A stretch of DNA of 64,000 nucleotides from Ypsolopha sequella (taxonomy: Eukaryota > Arthropoda > Insecta > Lepidoptera > Ypsolophidae). Shown here one piece after another: positions 42,160 through 50,999 of the stretch (its first letter is position 1; each line of letters begins with the position of its first letter). The stretch covers positions 22,768,069-22,832,068 of the forward strand of contig OW203993.1 of assembly GCA_934047225.1 (NCBI GenBank), read 5' to 3'. The position numbers and the translations under genes are program-made. The notes under the pieces were generated by a model. The model was not told the origin of the DNA and made no database searches. It worked only from the letters and a program-made list of their open reading frames with translations.

Positions 42160-42332
42160 CAATTTTATTTCACGATAATCCTCAATATAATTAATTACTT
42201 ACAGTGTAGTATCCTTTTACGATTCGTTGCATCGCGGTTCTTTAGAGCCTAAATTAAAGAAACATTTAAGCTCTATGGCATACCTGCTCTATGGCATACC
42301 TGTTCTATGGTATTTTGGAAGTGTCACTTTTT
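42160..42332. repeat. DIRS left inverted terminal repeat
   Basis: Begins CAATTTTATTTCACGATAAT. The stretch 42190-42331 is the reverse complement of 50698-50840. It includes short repeats GCATACCTG(C/T)TCTATG. Confidence 0.9.
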
Positions 42333-42395
42333 TTTACGCGCGTAAAGCATCGTGGTTAACTCGGAGAAAAATCGTATTTTTCTGCAATATACATC

Positions 42396-42621
42396 ATGCC
42401 AAGTGAAAGAAAGTTACTTCGGAAGTTAAGGAAGTATCAAGAACGTCTTGAAAGATACCGAGGGCGGCGCAGAGACCGGTCGAGAAGTCCCAGCCGCGTC
42501 GAAAGTCCGACCGACTCCCCTCGGAACCGAAGTCGCACGCGCAGTCGCAGCCCATTACCACTGCAACAGGATCGGGACCCATCGCCTCCTATTGATAACG
42601 AGGAATTGATCTTCGTACAAG
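42396..42621 (+). CDS. DIRS gag-like ORF, exon 1 (Arg/Ser-rich)
   Basis: ATG 42396 opens a basic, SR-rich segment: MPSERKLLRKLRKYQERLER, then repeated R-S-R/S-P motifs and EELIFVQ. Unspliced, the frame stops at once after a consensus donor CAAG|GTAAGA (42622). The intron 42622-42971 ends TCTCCCACCTTCCAG. Splicing restores a GGT codon across the junction and joins the frame of the next exon without a stop. SR-rich N-termini are common in gag-like proteins that bind nucleic acid. The splice is predicted, not observed. Confidence 0.7.
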
Positions 42622-42971
42622 GTAAGATAAAGTGAATGTATAATTTTCTTTTTCGGAGTAAAAATAACCTCCAAAACGCCGGTGACATGTTCTGACCTGT
42701 AAAAAATTCCGTGTTTGCACGAGATGCAATAGACAGCACGCGATGCTTAAAAAACACGTAGATCCCAAGAAGATCAACTTCTATAGGGGTTTGGTACGAG
42801 ATACCACCAGATTTACGTGGACCAACGGACGAGATGCGTTGTTTTCCATCTAAAAAGTTTTTTATTTCATTAAAACATAAGTACGCGATGCTATACATAT
42901 ATTTCAATTTTTACCTCCCAACATTACTTTACCATGGCCGAAGTTTCACTCTCCACTCTCCCACCTTCCAG

Positions 42972-43987
42972 GTGATATCAGGGACGGTGAGGAAGTACAA
43001 CAACCTCTACAGCAAGAGCCGGAACCTTGGATTCAAGCTCTTGGAAAAGAGTATGAAAAAAACAAAGGATTTTCAGGGTTTTTGAATGAAGCTGTTAGTA
43101 AGAGGTGGCAATATCTTCTGTGCCATGGCTTCGAAAAGGCAGAACGGGATGAATTAAAACAGATCAGTTTGCCTAAAAACTGCCAGTTACTGGAAGCACC
43201 CGGAATAAATGAAGAGGTGAAAGTGGTGCTAACAGAAATCTCTAAACAGAGGGATGCGTCCATAGCCAACCAGCAGCATCAACTAGGGGTGGCATTGACC
43301 TATATTGGCAATACGATGACCAATATTATACAAGGCAAGTCAGACGGGCTTGAAAACTTAAAATCCCTGAGTAATGCCACAAAATTACTGACCGATCTGC
43401 ATAATCAGCAAACAAAAACAAGAAAAATCCTAATTGCACCCCTACTTGATAAAAATTTTCTTCATTTGACGGAAAAAGAAATAAGAAACGAATTTCTGTA
43501 TGGGGAAAATCTTGCTGAAAAAATAAAATCTAATGCGCAGTTACAGAAGTATTCAAGCGGAATAAAAAAAAGCAACACCATTCAGACAAGCATCAACTAT
43601 GAGAAACAAGACCCCGGGAAACCGAAAGGGTCTGCCCCGAATGGACCACCGCCAACCAACTGCAGTGATGACTCGACGCAGACCCAAGAAACCATTGCAA
43701 CGGCCGAATCAAAGGACAAACTTCAACCAGTTTGCCAACCAGCGTTCCGAGAGGACCCGGCCTGCTTACAACAACAACAGACGATAAATAATAATCAGGT
43801 ACATGCTGGCAATTTAAAAAACTATCTTTCTTGTTGGAAAAACCTGACAAATGACCCTATTATTTTGCAATGGATAAATGGATATTATATTCCTTTTCTG
43901 TCAAAACCCACACAGCATGTAACTCCAGTTAGTAAGTTCACTCATAGTGAATCTATTCACATGCAGCAGGCCATTAATGACCTCTGA
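42972..43987 (+). CDS. DIRS gag-like ORF, exon 2
   Basis: After the predicted acceptor the frame reads GDIRDGEEVQQPLQQ, then WIQALGKEY, FLNEAVSKRWQYLL and an amphipathic helical middle. A Gln/Asn-rich tail (QQQQTINNNQ) follows and leads without a break into the start of the RT region, MQQAIND. It stops at TGA 43985-43987. The continuation 43988 onward is in the same frame and is conserved RT N-terminal sequence. The stop therefore falls inside the gag-pol region and not between two independent ORFs. An open frame starting at TTG 43082 is the unspliced version. The function (particle/RNA binding) is inferred from position; no zinc knuckle is seen. Confidence 0.7.
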
Positions 43988-45694
43988 CATCTAGGTGCTA
44001 TTAGTTCATGTAACCACACTAAGGATGAGTTTATATCTAAAATTTTTCTTATACCGAAACCTAATGGTAAATTTAGATTTATTCTCAATTTAAAACCTTT
44101 CAATAAGTTTATCAAACTTGACCACTTTAAGATGGAAGACATCAGGACTTCTATCAGACTGGTGGATAAAAATTATTACATGGCGTCAATAGATCTAAAA
44201 GAATCTTACCTTTTAGTACCTGTATCTACAGTACATAGAAAACATCTTCGCTTTGAATTTAATGGAAATTTATATGAATTTACAGCACTCCCTTATGGTT
44301 TGTGTACAGCACCTGGTGTATTCACAAAGTTACTTAAGCCAGTAATTGCTAACTTAAGAAACCGTGGCTTTCTTTCAACAATATATATTGATGACTACTT
44401 ATGCATTGGTCGCACACACGATGAATGCCTACAGAACATTGAGGCTACTTTGAATATTTTAAAATGTCTAGGTTTTATAATAAATTTCGAAAAAAGCATT
44501 TTAGTACCGACAACCTATTGCAAATTCTTAGGCTTCATAATTGACTCCAGAACATTATGCCTTGGGCTACCTAAAGAAAAAAGAACTAAGATTAAGTTAC
44601 TAACACAAAAAATTTATAAATTAAAAAAATGCAAAATCAGGGACTTTGCAAAATTACTGGGTAGCTTAGTAGCGGCATGTCCTGCTGTACCATACGGCAT
44701 GGTACATACAAAATCACTGGAAAGAGAGAGATACCTTGCTTTACTAAAGTCTGGAGATAATTATGATGTATTTATGGACATACCTAAAAATATATTACCA
44801 GATCTAGAGTGGTGGAGCAATAACATCATGCACACTAAAAAACATTTCGGATCTAGAAAAATATCGTTACAGATCTATACGAATTCATCACTCACAGGGT
44901 GGGGCGCCCATTGTAATGGCGAAAGTGTAGGAGGTTTATGGTCACAGTCTGAGAGTAAAAATCATATCAATCAACTTGAATTAACAGCAGCTTATTTTGG
45001 ACTTAAATGTTTTGCAAAATTGGAAAAGAACTGTGACATCTTACTTCGGATTGATAACACTACCGCTATTGCATGCATCAACAAGATGGGTAGTGTTCAT
45101 TTTCCTCATTTAGATGAGATCAGCCGAAAGATCTGGGACTGGTGTGAAGATAAGTGCATAGATGTAAAAGCTTCATATATAAAATCGAAAGATAATATTT
45201 TTGCTGATGAGGAGTCTAGGAACACTAATATTGACACTGCATGGGAACTGTCTAATAGAGCTTTTCAACAAATTAAAACTAATTATGGAAAACCTACCAT
45301 TGACTTGTTTGCCAGTAGGATAAATGCAAAATGCAAATCATATGTATCCTGGAAAAGAGATCCATATGCATTTGAAATAGATGCATTTACCCTGGACTGG
45401 CAAGATCATTATTTTTATGCATTCCCACCATTCGCATTAATTACAAAATGCCTACAAAAAATTAAAAATGATAAAGCTAAGGGCATACTGGTGTTTCCAC
45501 TATGGCCTTCACAAGCTTGGTTCCCCTTAGCAAAAATTTTAATGGTAACAAAACCTCTGATATTTGAACCTAATAATAAATTATTACTGTCTCCCTTCAG
45601 GTCAGCCCACCCCTTGAGCAGTCGGCTTATCCTGGCAGCGAGGGTATTCTGCGGGAAGCATTCAGACAAAGAGGTTTGCCAGAGAGTTCACTAA
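43988..45694 (+). CDS. DIRS reverse transcriptase / RNase H / C-terminal methylase-like domain
   Basis: Immediately after the TGA the same frame reads HLGAISSCNH, then FLIPKPNGKFRFILNLKPFN (RT start), MASIDLKESY (first catalytic Asp), LPYGLCTAPGVFTK and YIDDYLCIG (catalytic pair, 44384-44395). RNase H follows with QIYTNSSLTGWGA, ELTAAYFGL, RIDNTTAIA and NIFADEES. The first RNase H catalytic Asp (normally YTDAS or similar) is Asn here (AAT at 44882-44884). Then comes the DIRS-specific DLFASRINAK ... FPPFALI ... LWPSQAWFPL region related to N6-adenine methylases. The first internal ATG is 44132. The enzyme copies element RNA into DNA. It is probably inactive because of the upstream stop and the RNase H substitution. 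Confidence 0.92.
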   Translation, partial: HLGAISSCNHTKDEFISKIFLIPKPNGKFRFILNLKPFNKFIKLDHFKMEDIRTSIRLVDKNYYMASIDLKESYLLVPVSTVHRKHLRFEFNGNLYEFTALPYGLCTAPGVFTKLLKPVIANLRNRGFLSTIYIDDYLCIGRTHDECLQNIEATLNILKCLGFIINFEKSILVPTTYCKFLGFIIDSRTLCLGLPKEKRTKIKLLTQKIYKLKKCKIRDFAKLLGSLVAACPAVPYGMVHTKSLERERYLALLKSGDNYDVFMDIPKNILPDLEWWSNNIMHTKKHFGSRKISLQIYTNSSLTGWGAHCNGESVGGLWSQSESKNHINQLELTAAYFGLKCFAKLEKNCDILLRIDNTTAIACINKMGSVHFPHLDEISRKIWDWCEDKCIDVKASYIKSKDNIFADEESRNTNIDTAWELSNRAFQQIKTNYGKPTIDLFASRINAKCKSYVSWKRDPYAFEIDAFTLDWQDHYFYAFPPFALITKCLQKIKNDKAKGILVFPLWPSQAWFPLAKILMVTKPLIFEPNNKLLLSPFRSAHPLSSRLILAARVFCGKHSDKEVCQRVH

Positions 45695-46620
45695 ATATAA
45701 TGCTTTCATCAGTATCATCAGGTACGTTAAAGCAATACAATACAACATACAAAAGTTGGTGGACTTTCTGCCAAGCATGTGACCTGAATGCTTACTCTGC
45801 ATCATCAACAGAAGTTATAGAATATTTAACTGAAAGGTTCAACTCACAGGCAGGATACAGCTCCCTCAACACGGCCAGGTCGGCACTATCCCTTCTTATA
45901 AGCGAAAAAATTGGTAGTGATACACAAATAAAACGTTTTTTCAGGGGTATTTATAGGATAAAACCGGCATTGCGTAAATACACGGAGTCTTGGGACCCGT
46001 CCACAGTTTTAAAGTTGTTAGCTAGTTTGGAGGACAATAACACATTAGACTTAGAAAAACTTACAAAGAAGTTAGTAACATTGCTGGCTCTTGCCACTGC
46101 TCAACGCGTGCAAACCTTATCCTTAATCAAGATACAAAACATTTCCATCTCACAAACAAGAATAACAATAATTATTTCAGATCTTGTAAAAACGTCAATA
46201 TCTTCAAAATCTCAGACATACATTAAACTTCCTTTTTATAACCATGATCCCATTATATGTCCAGCAAAAGCTTTACAGACTTACATTAAAAAAACTTCTA
46301 ACATCAGAAATGGTGAGGAGTATTTGCTGCTTACAACTAAAAAGCCTTACAAGAGAGCTTCTAAACAAACAATAAGCAGATGGATTAAATCTGTTTTGAG
46401 AGAAAGTGGAATTGATACAGATAAGTTTAGCTCCCATAGCACTCGTCATTCAGCCACTTCAACGGCTAGACAAGCCGGAGTGTCTTTAGACGTTATAAGA
46501 AAGACTGCAGGCTGGTCCAAGAACTCCTTAACATTTGCTAAGTTCTATGATGTGCAAGTTAATTGTAATGAAAATTCGGAGGTTGATTTTGTTGACGCTG
46601 TCTTCAATTATGCTGAGTGA
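45577..46620 (+). CDS. DIRS tyrosine recombinase
   Basis: The frame is +1 relative to the RT and overlaps its 3' end. It is open from 45577, reads LREAFRQRGLPESS and then an N-terminal SAM-like core domain (YNTTYKSWWTFCQAC). The catalytic domain has R in TAQRVQTL, HxxR in SSHSTRHSA, W in AGWSKNS and the nucleophile Tyr in FAKFYD. All the usual tyrosine-recombinase residues are present, at positions 144, 254, 257, 280 and 291 counted from codon 45676. It inserts the circular DNA product. There is no ATG near the start. It may be expressed by frameshift, by internal initiation (ATG at 45700) or by splicing to TCTCCCTTCAG|GTC. This reading frame is intact. Confidence 0.93.
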
Positions 46621-46747
46621 CACGCATAGATTAGGTTGTACTGACCATTATGTTGATTAATTTTGTGTTAATTATTTTGCTAGTATAGTAAAACCGTACT
46701 TAATTATTATGATAATAGTTAGAGATCTATTGGATCGGTCCCATACA

Positions 46748-48265
46748 GAACCTTTAAAAAATTTATTAAGCTATGAGCTTCACCACATTTTTTCCTCAAG
46801 TAATTCTAAGCATTTCTAGCCCGGGCCACAAAAAAAAAAAAGCTGCTGGCGGGGGGGAGGGGGGTACAAAGGAGCCGCTCGCCCACCTTTTTTAAAAAAA
46901 ATCTATACGTTTCCAGTTGGCTACTATGGCAAGTTTGGTATCATTTTTGTGTAAATTGAAGGTGTAGAATTCATTTCTGGTATTTACTTTAATCATTTTC
47001 ATAGCAATTTTTTGAATAAATCATTAAAAAGTGAAAAGTTTGAAATAATTTTTTTGCTTTGAGAGCTAATAACTTTTGAATAAGAGAAAAAAAACGAAAA
47101 TATAAAATACTATAGTAAATCGTATTTTATGCAAATTCTAACAATATGAACTTCAAGAACCTGGTACTACAAAAAGTGGGTAAAAAAAAAAATTTTCCTC
47201 GCAGTGGTGGCGACTCGCACTAGGAGGCGATTAACTATCTTACAAATTGGTGTGTATTATCAGCGTAAGCAATTATTTTATTATTAATTCCTTTGTAAAA
47301 AAGTATCATTGGTAAAAAATACTTGGCTGTAAGCTGAATGGCTGGCTTCCGAGCCACACTTGTTTATAAAATGCATACTAATTGATAACCGCTCGCCATC
47401 AGAGCAGAGCTTCTGAAAGTACGATAATATAACAATAAAATAAAAGCATTTAACAATAAAAGTGGGCTTAAAACTTTGTCTTACTCAGGAAACTTTAAAA
47501 AAAAAATAAGAAATATTATACAACGTGTAACAGAAAGGTGTAACCATATTTGAAGAGCTTATTCAGACAATGGTATAGAACAACGTTTACTATGGAACAA
47601 AACCTGTATATCGAAAAAAATATTTTACTGTTTCATAAGAAAATGCAATGCCGCTCGGCCGAAATGTATTGAAGGGCAGATTTTTTTTTGAGATTTCTGG
47701 GTTGGCTCCATAGTAAAAGTTGTTCTATACCATTGACTGAATAAGCTCTTCAAATATGGTTACATCTTTCTGTTACACGTTGTATATATTTATATATAGA
47801 CTTACGTGTAATTAATGATTACAGTTTCCGGCCAGATACATAATTCTGTGCACCTTAATTTTCTTTTTAATCAGTTGCCACGATTTTTGCATCCTGTCTT
47901 GCACCTGCACCGAGTAAGTTCCAAGCACACACTTGCGACATCTGGTAAGTCTGACCAATAAGGGGTCCAAATACCTTCTTCTATTCCAACCCTAGGAAGA
48001 AGGGCTTGGAAGGTTTTGGGTTGGCACTAAGGCCTGGCCCCAAACATCGACCCCTTGGTACATTGCGCAAAGTGTGTGCTGGTGAAGAGCGGCCTTCGTT
48101 GGAGGAATGTTCTCCAGTTCTCTATCCCTCGCCGTAAATAGATATTTTCTACATTCATTAGCAGTAGTACAAGGGCTTGAGCTGAAAAGTCAAATATTGA
48201 AAGACTATTCTCACTACTCCCGCTACATAATAGAAGTAAACAACTTTACCTATATAATCCTACAT
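46748..48265. repeat. Foldback left arm
   Basis: Reverse complement of 48925-50169, interrupted by the MITE at 47521-47782. It contains the antisense of the Cys-rich last exon (about 47840-48160), now with small indels, for example near 47970-48010 and 48120-48140. Confidence 0.92.
47521..47782. mobile_element. 262-bp MITE with TA target duplication
   Basis: Ends CAACGTGTAACAGAAAGGTG and CATCTTTCTGTTACACGTTG. The arms continue inward over about 80 bp (CATATTTGAAGAGCTTATTC and complement; CAATGGTATAGAACAACG). TA flanks at 47519-47520 and 47783-47784. The matching place in the right arm (49378-49396) has the unoccupied sequence, which is two bases shorter once the MITE is removed. Likely Tc1/mariner-derived. 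Confidence 0.95.
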
Positions 48266-48306
48266 CCTTCGGATGGAATTAAATAAAGAGGAGCTTTTTG
48301 ATCTGA

Positions 48307-48633
48307 TATCTGTCCGATGCCTCCATAGATTTCGCTGAAGGCAAGGAGTTCAACGTAACTCAAAAGACTGCAGTTTTGAGTAATCTTAGTCGAGACAGGA
48401 AAATGATTGAACCAAGTAACCACGAAGAGGCCGATACTAGAATGTTCTTCACGTTGCTGACGCTGTCGATCGAGGACATAAAAACATTATGATTCGTACT
48501 GTAGATACAGAAGTGGTGGTCGTAGCCATTTCATGTATTCAAAAACTGCCAGAAATAAAAGAGTTGTGGGTTCACATGGGCACAGGCAAAAACCACACTT
48601 ATCTTTTATGCCACACTATTGCCAATGCACTCG
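48307..48633 (+). pseudogene. HEEADTR-family gene, central exon (frameshifted)
   Basis: The frame from 48307 reads YLSDASIDFAEGKEF, then RKMIEPSNHEEADTRMFF. It then shifts by one base near 48455-48470 and continues ADAVDRGHKNIMIRTVDTEV, then KELWVHMGTGKNHTYLL up to a donor CTCG|GTATGT at 48634. The segments NHEEADTR ... DTEVVV belong to a protein family that recurs in repetitive genes of many invertebrates and looks like a PIN/FEN-type nuclease fold (inference from acidic motifs). The gene's N-terminal part is absent. It cannot encode an intact protein because of the shift. Confidence 0.72.
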
Positions 48634-48710
48634 GTATGTGTTCATCGTGCACTAATTATTAATAACGTGATATAAAATTAATACATACTAACTAAACTAC
48701 ACAATTTCAG

Positions 48711-48901
48711 GACTAGAAAGAGCTGAAGTACTGCCAATTTTCCATGCCTTGACAGGATGCGACACAGTATCTTCTTTCAATGAGGCAAAAAGACAGCCTT
48801 TGACGCCTGGAACGCCTACCCTGACGCAATATATGGATGGGAAATTGGCAGAAGCTGACAGTTTTATACAGAAATTTGTTATTACAATGTACGACCGATA
48901 A
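48711..48901 (+). pseudogene. HEEADTR-family gene, next exon (HALTGCDT)
   Basis: A 77-bp intron (48634-48710, GTATGT...TTTCAG) separates it from the previous exon, and the codon phase is kept (G split over the junction). It reads GLERAEVLPIFHALTGCDTV, then SSFNEAKRQP and QYMDGKLAEADSFIQKF, stopping at 48899-48901 unless spliced onward. HALTGCDT(V/T)S is the most conserved motif of this family. Confidence 0.78.
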
Positions 48902-48924
48902 GTTAAATCTGATTTGATACAAAT

Positions 48925-50169
48925 TCAGATTATGTAGGTAAAGTTGTTTACTTCTATTATGTAGCGGGAGTAGTGAGAATGACTCCAATATTTGACTTTT
49001 CAGCTCAAGCCCTTGCACTACTGCTAATGAATGTAAAAAATATCTATTTACGAACTGGTGAACATTCCTCCAACGAAGGCCGCTCTTCACCAGCACACAC
49101 TTTGCGCAATGTACCAAGGGGTCCATGTTTGGGGCCAGGCCTTAGTGCCAACCCAAAACCTTCCAAGCCCTTCTTCTTGGGGTTGGAGTATAGAAGACGG
49201 TATTTGGACCCCTTATTGGTCAGACTTACCAGATGTCGCAAGTGTGTGCTTGGAACTTACTCGGTGCAGGTGCAAGACAGGATGCAAAAATCGTTGCAAC
49301 TGTTTTAAAAGACAATTAAGGTGCACAGAATTATGTATCTGTGCCGGAAACTGTAATCACTAATTAAACGTAAGTCTATATATAAATATATATAATGTTT
49401 CTTATTTTTTTTAAGTTTCCTGAGTAAGACAAAGTTTTAAGTCCACTTTTATTGTTATATGCTTTTATTTTATTGTTATATTATCGTACTTTCAGAAGCT
49501 CTGCTCTGATGGCGAGCGGTTATCAATTAGTATGCACTTTATAAATAAGAATCTCAAAAGTGTGGCTCGGAAGCCAGCCATTCAGCGTACAGCCAAGTAT
49601 TTTTACCAATTATTTTTTTTACAAAGGAATTAATAATAAAATAATTCTTTACGCTGATAATACACACCATTTTGTTAGATAGTTAATCGCCTCCTAGTGC
49701 GAGTCGCCACCACTGCGAGGTAATATTTTTTTTTTACCCACTTTTTGTAGTACCAATTTCTTGAAATTCATATTGTTAGAATCTGCATAAAATACGCTTT
49801 ACTATAATATTTTTTATTTTCGTTTGTTTTCTCTTATTCAAAAGTTATTAGCTCTCAAAGCAAAAAAATAATTTGAAACTTTTCACTTTTTAATGATTTA
49901 TTCAAAAAATTGCTATGAAAATGATTAAAGTAAATACCAGAAATGAATTCTACACCTTCAGTTTATACAAAATTGATACCAAACTTGCCATAGTGGCCAA
50001 CTGGAAACGTATAGATTTTTTTAAAAAAAGGTGGGCGAGCGGCTCCTTTGTACCCCCCTCCCCCCCGCCAGCAGCTTTTTTTTTTTTGTGGCCCGGGCTA
50101 GAAATGCTTAGAATTACTTGAGGAAAAAATGTGGTGAAGCTCATAGCTTAATAAATTTTTTAAAGGTTC
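48925..50169. repeat. Foldback right arm
   Basis: Reverse complement of the left arm. It contains the intact Cys-rich exon and the unoccupied MITE site, then A/T-rich downstream DNA with a CCCCCCTCCCCCCCGCC run near 50055-50070. Confidence 0.92.
49058..49363 (+). CDS. HEEADTR-family gene, last exon (Cys-rich C-terminus)
   Basis: Open without a break to the stop at 49361-49363. It reads NIPPTKAALHQHTL, PSSWGWSIEDGIWTPYWSDL, then a cluster of cysteines: CRCKTGCKNRCNCFKRQL, CTELCICAGNC. The W-GW---DG-W-P-W--LP lead-in followed by CxCK-GC--RC-CFK---CT-LC-C-G-C is the C-terminus that accompanies the HALTGCDT domain in this family, and it resembles CRC/tesmin cysteine repeats. An acceptor TTTTCAG at about 49003 could begin the exon, but stops lie between there and 49040. 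The right-arm copy is better preserved than the inverted left-arm copy. Confidence 0.75.
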   Translation: MNIPPTKAALHQHTLCAMYQGVHVWGQALVPTQNLPSPSSWGWSIEDGIWTPYWSDLPDVASVCLELTRCRCKTGCKNRCNCFKRQLRCTELCICAGNCNH

Positions 50170-50504
50170 AAACCAGTAGGTCTTTGACTATAATCCATAA
50201 ATAGGGAACAAAAACATTTGATTAAAGAATTTTGTAAAAATTTTACGCAACACAGCAATTATGTTTGTATAAATATCTAAGTTTATGTTATCTTAAATAC
50301 CAAAAAACCTTAATTGGATTGGAAAAAGGTTAAATACCTGCAGTAGTTATTTGCTTAGTTAGTTATTTATTTAATAATAATTCATATCTTAAGTGAAAAT
50401 TATGGTCTCTAAGTTTGGAATAAAACAAGTTTATAGCTGATTAAAGAAAGCATATTTATTTAATACCTTTCTTTCCAAGCCCATTGCCACACTACTCTGA
50501 ACAT

Positions 50505-50625
50505 CTACACTGTAAGTAATTAATTATATTGAGGATTATCGTGAAATAAAATTGAATAATTAGACGAACTTACCTTAAGTGAAGTCTAATTTCAATTTTG
50601 TTCACGATAATCTGAAATATAATTA
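50505..50625. other. DIRS internal complementary region
   Basis: 50505-50554 is the exact reverse complement of the left terminus 42160-42209 (50 of 50). 50551-50625 is the reverse complement of the right terminus 50837-50911 (75 bp). The two parts overlap by CAAT/ATTG. This is the template arrangement by which DIRS elements are thought to make closed-circle DNA from linear RNA. Confidence 0.95.
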
Positions 50626-50697
50626 CCCACCCAGCCCGAAATGTTAAAATATAATTAACAACCCTTGGTGGCATGGGCTGTTTATTTACAACTCTAA

Positions 50698-50912
50698 AAT
50701 AAGTGACACTTCCAAAATACCATAGAGCAGGTATGCCATAGAGCAGGTATGCCATAGAGCTTAAATGTTTCTTTAATTTAGGCTCTAAAGAACCGCGATG
50801 CAACGAATCGTAAAAGGATACTACACTGTAAGTAATTAATTATATTTCAGATTATCGTGAACAAAATTGAAATTAGACTTCACTTAAGGTAAGTTCGTCT
50901 AATTATTCAATT
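50698..50912. repeat. DIRS right inverted terminal repeat and terminus
   Basis: 50698-50840 pairs with 42190-42331. The last 75 bases carry the right-terminal sequence matched by the internal complementary region, ending TTATTCAATT before LINE 3' UTR resumes at ATGCGG. Confidence 0.9.
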
Positions 50913-50999
50913 ATGCGGTATACAATTACAATTGATATAATAATAATACAGTGTGATTTATTAGAAAATTATATGTCAGATAAGGTCAAATAGGAAATA

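Larger units (their letters stand above)
46748..50169. mobile_element. 3.4-kb foldback element with ~1.25-kb arms
   Basis: The left arm 46748-48265 (minus its 262-bp MITE) and the right arm 48925-50169 are reverse complements over about 1.25 kb with small differences. The outer ends read GAACCTTTAAAAAATTTATT. The spacer of about 660 bp holds part of a gene, and the right arm holds that gene's last exon in the correct orientation. The left arm is thus an inverted copy of the gene's 3' end plus downstream DNA. No obvious target duplication. It is inserted between the DIRS recombinase and its internal complementary region. Confidence 0.9.
42160..50912 (+). mobile_element. DIRS-type tyrosine-recombinase retrotransposon (carrying a foldback insert)
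   Basis: The element has inverted terminal repeats (42160-42332 and 50698-50912), an internal complementary region (50505-50625), an intron-containing gag-like ORF, RT/RNase H plus the DIRS-type C-terminal domain, and a tyrosine recombinase. There is no endonuclease and no clear target duplication, as expected for DIRS elements, which integrate by recombinase. Without the 3.4-kb insert at 46748-50169 it would be about 5.3 kb. It sits in the 3' UTR of a LINE. It is damaged (stop codon and RNase H change; see the CDS entries). Confidence 0.93.

Noticed and set aside
42437..42907. 156-codon minus ORF
   Set aside because: Antisense shadow of the SR-rich DIRS gag exon and its intron.
42160..50912. 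LTR retrotransposon
   Set aside because: Terminal repeats are inverted, a tyrosine recombinase replaces the DDE integrase, and the internal complementary region is DIRS-specific.
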